NCBI GenBank assembly: GCA_934465125.1
Contig: CAKSKO010000014.1
Coordinates: 1-11,644 of the forward strand
DNA length: 11,644 bases
Direction of reading: 5' to 3'
DNA from: an uncultured Eubacteriales bacterium
Lineage (GTDB): Bacteria; Bacillota; Clostridia; Oscillospirales; Acutalibacteraceae
Positions 1 to 7,065 of this stretch are shown here, piece by piece. A program made the position numbers and the translations under genes. A model generated the notes under the pieces. It was not told the origin of the DNA. It saw only the letters and a list, made by a program, of their open reading frames with translations, and searched no databases. Positions within the stretch are counted from its first letter, which is position 1, and each line of letters starts with the position of its first letter.

Positions 1-700
1 TACATACACCAAGTGATATCGCAAGTTTTTTAATGATTGACAAATTGCTTTTGTAAACCGAAAGGAAAAATCCAATTGGAATAAAAAAAGAAAAGATTCC
101 GATATTATAAAAGACACTATTCCCCGCAATTTGATCGGATAAAAACAATCCAAAAGGAATCCATTCAAAGTCGCGAGGAGCAAAAAGCTGAATTGGATTT
201 TTGAAAATGAAACATGCAAAGAAAAGAATTGCATCATAAAGGAAAAAGGCGATGGCACTGAGATGAAAAAAGTTCTCAAACTGCTGTCGTTTTTCTTTTG
301 TATCCCATTTCCCAACTGAAAACGTTCTCAAAAGAATACAGATAAAAAATGGGATAAAACAAGAAAGCCCCCAACAAAGCCCATCATAAAAGTTTACATA
401 TATTGTAAATGGATTGCCTTCCTGAATATCTTCGATGATTTTCCTGATATTAATCAGAAAATAATTCCCCATAATTAAAATCATACAAACGCCAAGTGAT
501 ATTCCTACTACTTCATAATTCTTAAAAATAATCAGCAAAGCTGCTGTCACAATCACCGCAATTGCTGCAACATACACTTCTCTCCATGGAGAATCAAGTA
601 TTCCCTTTGCATCATTTCTAGCTAAAAAAAGTGCGAGTCCTCCAGCAATCGCTAAAAACACAGCCGCCGGACTCAAATGAAAAGATCGAATCAGATTCAT
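1..700 (-). CDS. VanZ-like family membrane protein, partial (C-terminus beyond window)
   Basis: This open reading frame starts at ATG 698-700 and is still open at base 1, so about 233 residues are visible and the C-terminus is missing. AGGAGG (complement of 708-713) lies 7 nt before the ATG, which fixes the start. The protein is very hydrophobic, with likely membrane segments near residues 11-27, 42-59, 64-83, 107-125, 144-166 and 198-215, and a seventh beginning near 223. The stretch from residue 180 (IPF, then N199 and FFIPIGFFL at 205-213) resembles the VanZ-family pattern N-PF ... N-hydrophobic-PlGf. VanZ is known from teicoplanin resistance, but most family members have no defined job, so no resistance role is claimed. 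It starts 1 nt after the ruvX stop, so the two are almost certainly co-transcribed. It could instead be another polytopic protein; the VanZ call rests on one motif region. Confidence 0.62.
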   Translation of the reverse strand, partial: MNLIRSFHLSPAAVFLAIAGGLALFLARNDAKGILDSPWREVYVAAIAVIVTAALLIIFKNYEVVGISLGVCMILIMGNYFLINIRKIIEDIQEGNPFTIYVNFYDGLCWGLSCFIPFFICILLRTFSVGKWDTKEKRQQFENFFHLSAIAFFLYDAILFFACFIFKNPIQLFAPRDFEWIPFGLFLSDQIAGNSVFYNIGIFSFFIPIGFFLSVYKSNLSIIKKLAISLGVC

Positions 701-701
701 C

Positions 702-1115
702 CTAATTCCTCCTGAAGTCCAGATAATCCTGTAAGATGATCGTCGCCGCAACACTATCGATCACTTTTTTTCGTTTTTTTGCGCGTACATTCACGTCATT
801 TAAGTACCCGTGTGCTGAGATCGTTGTATTCCTCTCATCCCGCAACGCAACAGGAAGCTTTGTTGCTTTCTGTAGCATATCTGAAAACTCTCGTGCATTT
901 TTTGCGCTTTCTCCCTCGCTGCCATCCATATTTCTAGGGAGCCCTACTACAATCTCTCCCACATTCTCCGATGTAGCGATAGTAGATATTTTTTGACACA
1001 ATCGCTCCCGGTCTCTTTCTTCTATCACACAAACTGGAGACGCAAGCAGCTCATTTTGATCCGAAACAGCAATCCCGGTTCGTACCTTTCCTAAATCTAC
1101 AGCCATAATTTTCAT
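702..1115 (-). CDS. ruvX: RuvX/YqgF family pre-16S rRNA nuclease / putative Holliday junction resolvase
   Basis: This 137-residue protein has the RNase H-like fold of the YqgF/RuvX family, implicated in 5' processing of pre-16S rRNA and proposed as a Holliday junction resolvase. Visible motifs are the first strand with catalytic D7 (VDLGKVRTGIAVSD), VVGLPRNMDGSEG at 57-69, DERNTT at 93-98, and the late acidic D120 in VIDSVAA. The length matches the family's usual 135-145 residues. The frame opens further upstream at a TTG (1134-1136), but that codon has no ribosome site and lies on the last codons of the pyrD relic. ATG 1113-1115 has a GGGAAG-like site 6 nt upstream and gives the normal N-terminus MKIMAVDLG, so it was chosen. 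The gene looks intact although everything upstream of it is decayed. It was probably distal in the former pyr operon; I see no convincing promoter of its own. Confidence 0.93.
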   Translation of the reverse strand: MKIMAVDLGKVRTGIAVSDQNELLASPVCVIEERDRERLCQKISTIATSENVGEIVVGLPRNMDGSEGESAKNAREFSDMLQKATKLPVALRDERNTTISAHGYLNDVNVRAKKRKKVIDSVAATIILQDYLDFRRN

Positions 1116-1129
1116 CAAGTTCTTCCCAT

Positions 1130-1612
1130 CTACCAAATTTTGAGTGACTCTGTCAGCTCCTTGACAGATATCACCCCTTTTCTATCTAAAAATCAGGTAA
1201 TCCATCCACAGTTTTTAGTCAGTGCATACGAGTCTTGAAATAGAGCCGTCCCAACCTGCACCCAGAAGTTCCTGCTATCAGCAGATCAATCACATACTCA
1301 CAAGAGGTAACTGTACTCATCCCGATAATCGGAATGGAAACAGATGACGCTACCTATCATACCATCCTCCCAGCAAACTGTAGCAATGCAGGGCCTGACA
1401 ACCCGCCAGTATTATTTCATAGCAATAGTTTGCCCGTTTCAGCGCCTATTTTCATCCCAGTTAAGGGTATAAATCAAAAAAATCGCATCCACCCTGGCCT
1501 TTTGACATGATAAGACAATCTCCTTAATATCTGTAACATCGAGAGATAATTTCACAATCAGCGGTTTTCTACAATGTTTCCTGACAGTCCTTGTGATTTT
1601 AAAAGCAAGCTA
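1130..1612 (-). pseudogene. pyrD: Relic of dihydroorotate dehydrogenase (pyrD, class 1B), C-terminal half
   Basis: Stitching minus-strand frames gives a clear C-terminal half of class 1B dihydroorotate dehydrogenase, the FMN enzyme that oxidises dihydroorotate to orotate. In order: ITRTVRKHCRKPLIVKLS, then DVTDIKEIVLSCQKA and LIYTLNWDENRR followed by a stop (family: KLSPNVTDI ... NTL-G). A shifted piece GGLSGPAL follows, then two adjacent stops where the family has Tyr-Gln, then SIPIIGM with IDLLIAGTSG (family: IPIIGMGG ... AGAsaV). After another frameshift come VGTALFQDSYALTKN and FLDRKGVISVKELTESLKIW, ending in TAG at 1130-1132. There are at least three in-frame stops and two frameshifts. 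The N-terminal half, with the family's catalytic Cys loop, is absent. It ends 14 nt before the ruvX start, so it was the upstream neighbour. The assignment is strong; exact break points are approximate. Confidence 0.87.
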
Positions 1613-1695
1613 GGGTGAAGCAACTCAAACCGAAATAGCTTTTTTGCAACTTGGTCTTTCTTTACTAATTTTACATTCCATCCATCGCGCTGCAT
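1613..1695 (-). pseudogene. pyrK: Probable N-terminal stub of pyrK (dihydroorotate dehydrogenase electron-transfer subunit)
   Basis: A short open stretch starts at ATG 1693-1695, with an AGGAG-like site about 20 nt upstream. It reads MQRDGWNVKLVKKDQ, then VAKKLFRFELLHPSLL, before running straight into the pyrD relic. This matches the start of PyrK proteins, the FAD/2Fe-2S subunit that passes electrons from PyrD, where the first strand is V--n--ia--iy-l-l--P-la. Class 1B PyrD needs PyrK, and pyrK usually sits just upstream of pyrD, so the position fits. The remaining roughly 230 residues of PyrK and the first half of PyrD are missing, consistent with one deletion joining the two genes. The match is short, so the name is an inference from sequence plus context. 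Confidence 0.5.
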
Positions 1696-1828
1696 AACTC
1701 TATCTTTAAAAGATTACTCCTACTTTTGCAATAGTTTATTTTGCAGCGACCTTTTTTATTTTATACTTTCCTAAGAGTGAAAACAAGAGATTCCTTGTAT
1801 CAATTTGTAAATATTTTTAATTTTATAC

Positions 1829-1863
1829 AATGGTCCCTGGATCATAAAGACCCGGGGGCCATT
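1829..1863 (-). terminator. Strong hairpin after the pyrF relic (probable terminator)
   Basis: The arms AATGGTCCCTGG (1829-1840) and CCGGGGGCCATT (1852-1863) pair over 12 positions, including two G-U pairs, around an 11-nt loop. The hairpin begins 5 nt after the pyrF relic's stop on the minus strand and lies before the pyrK stub. The U-tract is poor on the minus strand (GTATAAAATT). On the plus strand TTTGCTTTT follows, but no plus-strand gene is upstream. It may be a leftover intergenic terminator or attenuator of the pyr operon. I see no PyrR-binding consensus in it. Confidence 0.5.
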
Positions 1864-1868
1864 TGCTT

Positions 1869-2754
1869 TTAATAATATAATCCTTTTTAAATAGTTCCTG
1901 ATACTATCGCGCATCCCAATTGCTTCTTGACGCGCCGCTTTTTCATATTTTCCTTGTCAAAATGCACTGTTCCACCAAGTATGAAAACCTCCCTTAATGA
2001 GTTCACAACCGCCTTTAATCCGTTTGTATTAAGTTCCGGAACCTCATCCTTCACAGTCGCACCCTGCGCCGCATAACTGCAAATAAGGAAAAATAAATAT
2101 GCAAACAACTTCCTTAACCCCAAAAGACGCTGTAAATAGGTCACCCCTACTACCGTTCTGATCGACGAGTATCCGTATTTTTCGAAGTTTTGCAACCAAC
2201 GGGAACAAAGATCCCTCATCATATGATACCCTCTTTTCGCCCTGGATCTCCTGAGGATGAGCTCGAAGTTTTCACAAGAACAAAAGTCCTCTTATTAAAG
2301 ATATCACAGGCAAAAGTGTTGGGGAACTTCCGTCGAATTCCAAATATCCGTTGACTGTTAATGCATCCGACAAAAAGATTGATTCTGTTCATCCTCAACG
2401 TTTGTTGTATCGAGATAGACGTTCGTATACGCACCTATCGTTGATTCGACGCCACTGCGTTTCCCGTCCGCGATTACATATAGCCTCTCCTGTTTGGCGT
2501 ATGCAATCGTTTCGCTAAGGACTTTCTTATTCTTTCATAATAAGCAAACTGCGGCTGTTAACGGCCGGGACAATATCACAAAACGCATCAATCAAATCAA
2601 AATTATAAACACATATCGCCTCGGCCGCTGCGTCAAATGTTTTTCTATTCTTTTGATAGTTTACACTCCTGACATACTCCTGGATATACAAAAGCATCGG
2701 GTCCAGTCCTACATACAACATCTTCTTAAATAAGCAGAGAAGGTAGATATTCAC
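1869..2754 (-). pseudogene. pyrF: Near full-length relic of orotidine-5'-phosphate decarboxylase (pyrF)
   Basis: OMP decarboxylase makes UMP from OMP, the last step of de novo pyrimidine synthesis. Minus-strand frames read together cover nearly the whole type-2 enzyme. From GTG 2752-2754: YVGLDPMLLYIQEYV, then FDAAAEAICVYN and IDAFCDIVPAVN. Then KVLSETIAYAKQERLYVIAD and GKRSGVESTIGAYT; the family's D-K--D core has lost its second Asp here. Then DALTVNGYLEFDG, FVLVKTSSSSSGDPG, KYGYSSIRTVVGVTY, YAAQGATVKDEVPELN and GLKAVVNSLREV. It ends with KYEKAARQEAIGMRDSI and a TAA at 1869-1871. At least four frameshifts separate these blocks, so no functional protein can be made. The small open frames at 1887-2222, 2219-2434 and 2527-2754 are pieces of this one relic, not separate genes. 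Confidence 0.93.
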
Positions 2755-2784
2755 GTTTATGTGGCTTAAAGTACCAGCAAAGAG

Positions 2785-3145
2785 ATAGGAAGGAAAAAAC
2801 TTTCTGATTTAAAAGCACTCGACTAGGCCCAAAACAATCTCTTCAAAAGCTAAAGCAGCTGCATTTGGCATCGATAACAAGCTTATAACCTCTCCGGCCA
2901 ACGCCGCACTACACGCATCTAAAAGATCCCCTCCCCTCAAAGATTTTTTAGATGCACATGCATATCAATAATTCTAGGCAACACAACCAATTCTTTTGTG
3001 TCTATAATCTCTGCGTGTTTTTTATTTTAATGTTTTTCCAATTTTAGAAATCACTCATCCTTCGAATAAGAGACCAAAGATACCGTGTTTTCTTCCTTCT
3101 AGATTAATTACTCGGGCGCTTTGAATCAGCATACAGTTATTTCAT
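2785..3145 (-). pseudogene. pyrC: Truncated relic of dihydroorotase (pyrC), N-terminal part
   Basis: Dihydroorotase is a zinc amidohydrolase that cyclises carbamoyl-aspartate. A strong ribosome site (GGAGGAGG, complement of 3151-3158) precedes ATG 3143-3145, but that frame stops after two codons. A shifted frame then reads LIQSARVINLEGRKHGIFG and LLFEG, a stop, and VISKIGK. Next come EIIDTKELVVLPRIIDMHVH, which carries the family's HxH metal-binding pair in its usual context (VlPGlIDmHVHLR), then ACSAALAGEVISLLSMPNAA (family: AALAGG-T-v--MPNT). It ends at a stop near 2797 and runs out before the pyrF relic, so about two thirds of the enzyme is deleted. It is divergent from hrcA and was probably the first gene of the lost pyr operon. 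A TATAAT (complement of 3190-3195) could be its old -10, but I see no good -35. Confidence 0.85.
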
Positions 3146-3277
3146 CCCAACCTCCTCCATTTTATTGCTAGTTATTATATTAATACCTTATTATAACTTC
3201 GATACGAATAGGTAAAATAATATCTGAACAACAATATCCTCTATTGTAATTTTCACAATTCGTTTACAAATCTAATA

Positions 3278-3306
3278 TTGACATTTTTATTTTACAATGG
3301 TAAATT
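3278..3306 (+). promoter_or_regulatory. Sigma-A promoter of the hrcA-grpE-dnaK-dnaJ operon
   Basis: An exact -35 TTGACA (3278-3283) is followed by a 17-nt spacer and a -10 TAAATT (3301-3306; four of six match TATAAT). The CIRCE operator begins 9 nt downstream, placing it at or just after the expected transcription start, the usual layout for HrcA control. Confidence 0.85.
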
Positions 3307-3315
3307 ATAAATATA

Positions 3316-3342
3316 TTAGCACTCTTACTCGGAGAGTGCTAA
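3316..3342 (+). promoter_or_regulatory. CIRCE operator (HrcA-binding inverted repeat)
   Basis: This is a perfect CIRCE element: TTAGCACTC (3316-3324), a 9-nt spacer, and GAGTGCTAA (3334-3342), identical to the family consensus. HrcA bound here blocks transcription. Unfolded proteins that occupy chaperones, classically GroEL, reduce HrcA activity and so open the operon during heat stress. It lies 23 nt before the hrcA start. Confidence 0.98.
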
Positions 3343-3365
3343 CATGAAACCAGAGGGTAGTAACG

Positions 3366-4400
3366 ATGGAAATTGGAGAAAGAAAATTAAAAATTTTGGC
3401 CATGATCGTGGAACTCTATATTAGGGCCGGCGAACCTGTTGGTTCAAAAGCAATTGTAGATCACCTTGATTTTTCTGTGTCTTCAGCAACGATCCGAAAT
3501 GAAATGGCAGAGCTCGTTGAATTAGGTCTTTTAGAACAACCTCACACCTCCGCGGGTCGGATCCCGTCTCAAAGAGGATATCGCCTATATGTTAACAAAC
3601 TGATGAATCGAAGATCCCTTTCTGACGACGAAAAGGAATTTATCAATCAAATGCTGTTAAGCTCTGCTGATGATCCCTTTCGTTTACTCGAAGAGGCCTC
3701 GCAGACGTTAGCCGCTTTAACACACTTTGCGGCGGTATCGACTTCTCCTGCGGAAGATAATGCTACTGTCCGCAGAATTGAGTTCGTTCAAACTGGCAGA
3801 AGAACTGCGATGGTTGTTTTAATGACGTCAACTGGAATGATTAAAAATAAGTTATTCCGGTGCGATTATGATTTAACGCCTGAGATTTTAAAGATTTTTT
3901 TTGGAGTTCTAAATGAACGGTTTCGTGGAGTATCAGTCGCGAAGATTACGCCTGCTTTGATTCAAACTACTGCCGCTTCGTTAGGGGAAATGACTCTGCT
4001 TTTACCATCTGTTTTAACGGCGATTTTGGAAGCTGCAAATGAAGCACGATGCGCCGATGTACGGCTCGACGGGCAAACAAACCTGTTATTCTTGCCGGGA
4101 TTTGGGTTAGAGCACGCAAGAAGGGTAATGGAATTCTTAAAGAAGCGGAGCGACCTTGCAAAACTGCTGCTTAGCCACCAAAGCGCTTCTACAAGCGTTT
4201 TAATCGGAACAGAGAGCAAGCGTCCAGAGCTCTCAGACTCAAGCGTTATTATTACAAGGTACACATTACCGGAAAACCGATTCGGCGCGATTGCGATTAT
4301 CGGTCCTACTAGGATGGACTATGCAAAAGCGATTGCAAGCCTTGAATATCTCGCCTCGTCGGTTGAAAAACTGTTGGGTGAGCTTTTAGATACAGAATAA
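3366..4400 (+). CDS. hrcA: Heat-inducible transcription repressor HrcA
   Basis: This 344-residue protein is the repressor of class I heat-shock genes and acts on the CIRCE element directly upstream, so the operon is self-regulated. The N-terminal winged helix holds the family signatures LYIRAGEPVGSKAI, SSATIRNEMAELVELGLLEQ and PHTSAGRIPSQRGYRLYV (residues about 17-75). The middle and C-terminal GAF-like/dimerisation region carries GIGTESKRPEL-like (IGTESKRPEL) and FGAIAIIGPTRMDYAKAI near the end, as in other HrcA proteins. The length is typical. ATG 3366 follows GAGGG (3353-3357) by 8 nt. It is the first gene of a four-gene cluster and is followed by a 69-nt gap before grpE. Nothing unusual or truncated is seen. 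Confidence 0.97.
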   Translation: MEIGERKLKILAMIVELYIRAGEPVGSKAIVDHLDFSVSSATIRNEMAELVELGLLEQPHTSAGRIPSQRGYRLYVNKLMNRRSLSDDEKEFINQMLLSSADDPFRLLEEASQTLAALTHFAAVSTSPAEDNATVRRIEFVQTGRRTAMVVLMTSTGMIKNKLFRCDYDLTPEILKIFFGVLNERFRGVSVAKITPALIQTTAASLGEMTLLLPSVLTAILEAANEARCADVRLDGQTNLLFLPGFGLEHARRVMEFLKKRSDLAKLLLSHQSASTSVLIGTESKRPELSDSSVIITRYTLPENRFGAIAIIGPTRMDYAKAIASLEYLASSVEKLLGELLDTE

Positions 4401-4469
4401 TAAAGCATAGCCTCTCAAATAATTGCCGTTCAAACGGTCTAATAAAAGCTACTGAAAGGGGAAACAAAA

Positions 4470-5021
4470 TTGAGTAACGATGTAGAAAATCAAAAAGAGC
4501 CCGATATTGGTTCAGCGGAAGCGGAACAAACTTTGGAAGAAGTAGGTTCAAAAGAAAACTGCGAGATAGATGAGAACAACGAGGAACTCGAGATATTAAA
4601 GAAAGAACTTTTGGCACAAAAAGATCGCCTTCTTCGCACAATGGCGGAATACGAAAATTTCAGAAAGCGTACAGAACGTGAAAAAACAGCTATTTACGCT
4701 GATGCAACTTCTATGGCGGTATCTTTGATTCTTCCAGTTGCCGACAGCTTAGATCGTGCTTTAGAGGTTCAGTCAGGCAGTGCGGAAGAATACCAAAAAG
4801 GAATCGAAATGGTTAAAGCGCAATTTTCCGACGCGCTTCAAAAGCTTTCTGTTGAGAGTTTTGGCGAAAAAGGGGAACCATTTAACCCTGATCTTCACAA
4901 TGCTGTTGCACATATTGAAGATGATCAGCTCGAAGAAAATGTCATTTCAGCGGTATTTCAAAAAGGATATAAAATTGACGACCGCATTATTCGGCATGCA
5001 ATGGTTCAGGTAGCAAATTAG
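4470..5021 (+). CDS. grpE: GrpE nucleotide-exchange factor
   Basis: GrpE is the cytoplasmic cochaperone that releases ADP from DnaK. The 183-residue protein has an acidic N-terminal region followed by a predicted coiled coil (about 35-90, with EILKKELLAQKDRLLRTMAE), then YENFRKRTEREK, the typical GrpE transition. The C-terminal beta-domain carries FNPDLHNAVAHIED and ends GYKIDDRIIRHAMVQVAN, both strong family signatures. The start is TTG 4470-4472, preceded at 8 nt by AAAGGGG (4455-4461); no better ATG exists before the conserved region. It sits between hrcA and dnaK, as in most Firmicutes, and is transcribed with them. Confidence 0.97.
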   Translation: MSNDVENQKEPDIGSAEAEQTLEEVGSKENCEIDENNEELEILKKELLAQKDRLLRTMAEYENFRKRTEREKTAIYADATSMAVSLILPVADSLDRALEVQSGSAEEYQKGIEMVKAQFSDALQKLSVESFGEKGEPFNPDLHNAVAHIEDDQLEENVISAVFQKGYKIDDRIIRHAMVQVAN

Positions 5022-5108
5022 ATTTTTGTTTCCTGTTCATAGATATATTTTTAGCATATCATTTATTTGACATATAAATAAAAAAGATTTATTTAGGAGG
5101 ATTTTACT

Positions 5109-6944
5109 ATGGCAAAGACAATCGGAATAGATTTAGGAACAACAAACTCTTGTGTTGCTGTGATTGAAGGTGGCGAACCTGTTGTGATCGCAAACGCAGA
5201 GGGGGCAAGAACAACCCCTTCCGTTGTTGCTTTTTCTAAAAACGGAGAAAGAATGGTCGGGCAGGTTGCAAAACGTCAGGCGATCACAAACCCAGACAGA
5301 ACAATTTCTTCTATTAAACGTGAGATGGGATCCCATTACAAAGTAACGATCGACGACAAAAATTATTCTCCACAAGAGATTTCGGCGATGATTCTACAAA
5401 AGCTTAAAGCAGACGCAGAAGCTTATTTAGGAGATAAAGTAGTCGAGGCTGTTATCACAGTTCCCGCTTATTTCACAGACGCTCAGCGTCAGGCTACAAA
5501 AGACGCCGGTAAAATTGCTGGATTAGACGTAAAACGTATTATTAATGAGCCAACTGCTGCTGCACTTTCCTATGGGATCGACAAAGAAACCGACCAAAAG
5601 GTTATGGTATATGACTTAGGCGGCGGAACCTTCGACGTCTCGATCATTGAGATGGGCGATGGTGTACAGGAAGTATTGGCCACCGCAGGAAACAACCGCT
5701 TAGGCGGAGATGATTTCGATCAAAGAGTGATCGACTGGATGGTTTCTTCCTTCAAGGCAGAAACAGGAGTCGACTTAAAAAATGATAAAATGGCAATGCA
5801 ACGCTTAAAAGAAGCTGCAGAAAAAGCAAAGATTGAGCTTTCCGGCGTTACTTCCACAGCAATCAACTTACCGTTTATCACAGCTGATGCAAACGGTCCA
5901 AAACACTTAGATCTAACGTTAACAAGAGCGAAATTCAATGAGCTCACAGCTGATCTTGTTGAAAAAACGATGGCTCCTGTCCGCCAGGCGCTTTCTGATT
6001 CTGGACTCTCGATCAACAATATTGACAAAGTATTGATGGTGGGTGGTTCCTCGAGAATTCCAGCTGTCCAAGATGCTGTAAAAGATCTAATCGGAAAAGA
6101 GCCGTTCAAGGGCATCAACCCGGATGAATGCGTTGCGATCGGCGCCGCTTTGCAAGCCGGCGTATTGGGCGGAGAGGTCGAAGGGCTATTACTCTTAGAT
6201 GTTACCCCTCTTTCTCTTGGCGTCGAAACAATGGGCGGCGTTATGACGAAAGTTATTGAACGCAATACCACGATTCCGACAAAGAAAAGCCAAATTTTCT
6301 CAACTGCTGCCGACGGTCAGACTCAGGTTGAAGTGAACGTCCTGCAAGGGGAACGTGAATTCGCGCGCGACAACAAACAGTTAGGGTTGTTTAAACTCGA
6401 TGGTATTGCACCTGCTCCACGTGGAATTCCTCAAATTGAGGTAACATTTGATATTGACGCGAATGGTATTGTAAACGTTTATGCGAAGGATTTGGGGACT
6501 GGAAAAGAGCAAAAAATTACAATCACGTCAAGTACAAACATGTCAAAAGAAGAGATTGATAATGCTATTAAAAATGCAGAGCAATTCGCTGCCGAAGACA
6601 AAAAGCGTCGTGAAGAAGTAGACACAAAGAATGATGCAGAGAACTTATGCTACTCTGTTGAAAAACTTTTGACCGATAGTGCTGATAAAATCCCAGAAGA
6701 AGATAAAACCACTCTGAACCAAAAGGTATCCTCTTTGAAGGAAGCAATTTCTTCAAATAATCTTGAGCAGATGAAGAGCGGTACAGAAGACCTGCAAAAA
6801 GCAATGTATGAAGTTTCTTCCAAGCTCTATCAGCAGGCAGCTCCAGAAAATGGTGCAACTCCACAAGGAGCTTCCAGCGACACAACAAACGGCAATAACG
6901 TATATGATGCAGATTATAAAGATGTAGACGATCAAAACAAGTAA
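5109..6944 (+). CDS. dnaK: Chaperone protein DnaK (Hsp70)
   Basis: DnaK is the ATP-dependent Hsp70 chaperone that binds exposed hydrophobic segments and works with DnaJ and GrpE. The 611-residue sequence has the three ATPase signatures: [12 protein letters not shown] (5-16), [13 protein letters not shown] (167-179) and [11 protein letters not shown] (about 308-318). The interdomain linker [12 protein letters not shown] follows near 360. After it comes the substrate-binding beta domain with the typical [18 protein letters not shown], then a helical lid and a disordered tail. It lacks the extra N-terminal segment of Gram-negative DnaK, as expected for a Gram-positive type. ATG 5109 has AGGAGG (5095-5100) 8 nt upstream. 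The gene is intact and codes in the middle of the CIRCE operon, 87 nt after grpE. Confidence 0.99.
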   Translation: MAKTIGIDLGTTNSCVAVIEGGEPVVIANAEGARTTPSVVAFSKNGERMVGQVAKRQAITNPDRTISSIKREMGSHYKVTIDDKNYSPQEISAMILQKLKADAEAYLGDKVVEAVITVPAYFTDAQRQATKDAGKIAGLDVKRIINEPTAAALSYGIDKETDQKVMVYDLGGGTFDVSIIEMGDGVQEVLATAGNNRLGGDDFDQRVIDWMVSSFKAETGVDLKNDKMAMQRLKEAAEKAKIELSGVTSTAINLPFITADANGPKHLDLTLTRAKFNELTADLVEKTMAPVRQALSDSGLSINNIDKVLMVGGSSRIPAVQDAVKDLIGKEPFKGINPDECVAIGAALQAGVLGGEVEGLLLLDVTPLSLGVETMGGVMTKVIERNTTIPTKKSQIFSTAADGQTQVEVNVLQGEREFARDNKQLGLFKLDGIAPAPRGIPQIEVTFDIDANGIVNVYAKDLGTGKEQKITITSSTNMSKEEIDNAIKNAEQFAAEDKKRREEVDTKNDAENLCYSVEKLLTDSADKIPEEDKTTLNQKVSSLKEAISSNNLEQMKSGTEDLQKAMYEVSSKLYQQAAPENGATPQGASSDTTNGNNVYDADYKDVDDQNK

Positions 6945-6982
6945 AATTGATCGATTATCGCGGTAACGCTGTTTCAATCTTG

Positions 6983-7012
6983 ATCCCTCTGTTGCTGATG
7001 CAGCGGAGGGAT
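6983..7012 (+). terminator. Hairpin between dnaK and dnaJ (attenuator or processing signal)
   Basis: The arms ATCCCTC (6983-6989) and GAGGGAT (7006-7012) pair perfectly. An inner TGCTG/CAGCG helix (6993-6997 with 7001-7005) closes a 3-nt loop, leaving a 3-nt bulge. Only a short ATTTTGG follows, so it is a weak terminator at best. It may lower dnaJ expression relative to dnaK or protect the 3' end of a processed dnaK mRNA. Confidence 0.55.
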
Positions 7013-7065
7013 TTTGGTGATTCGAAAGAAGAGAGGCGTTTTTTTAATTTTAGGAGTGATATTTT

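Noticed and set aside
1887..2434. Two overlapping minus-strand open frames that could be called small hypothetical proteins
   Set aside because: Both read as collinear blocks of OMP decarboxylase in different frames, so they are pieces of the pyrF relic.
2494..2733. 79-codon open frame on the plus strand
   Set aside because: It is the antisense of the pyrF relic, has no ribosome site and no recognisable content.
3146..3277. Possible PyrR-type attenuator or promoter for the lost pyr operon
   Set aside because: Only a TATAAT on the minus strand is visible; no -35 and no PyrR-binding loop could be recognised.
5067..5095. Exact TTGACA with a possible -10 TATTTA before dnaK, a possible internal promoter
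   Set aside because: The -10 matches only three of six positions and the start would fall on or after the dnaK ribosome site.
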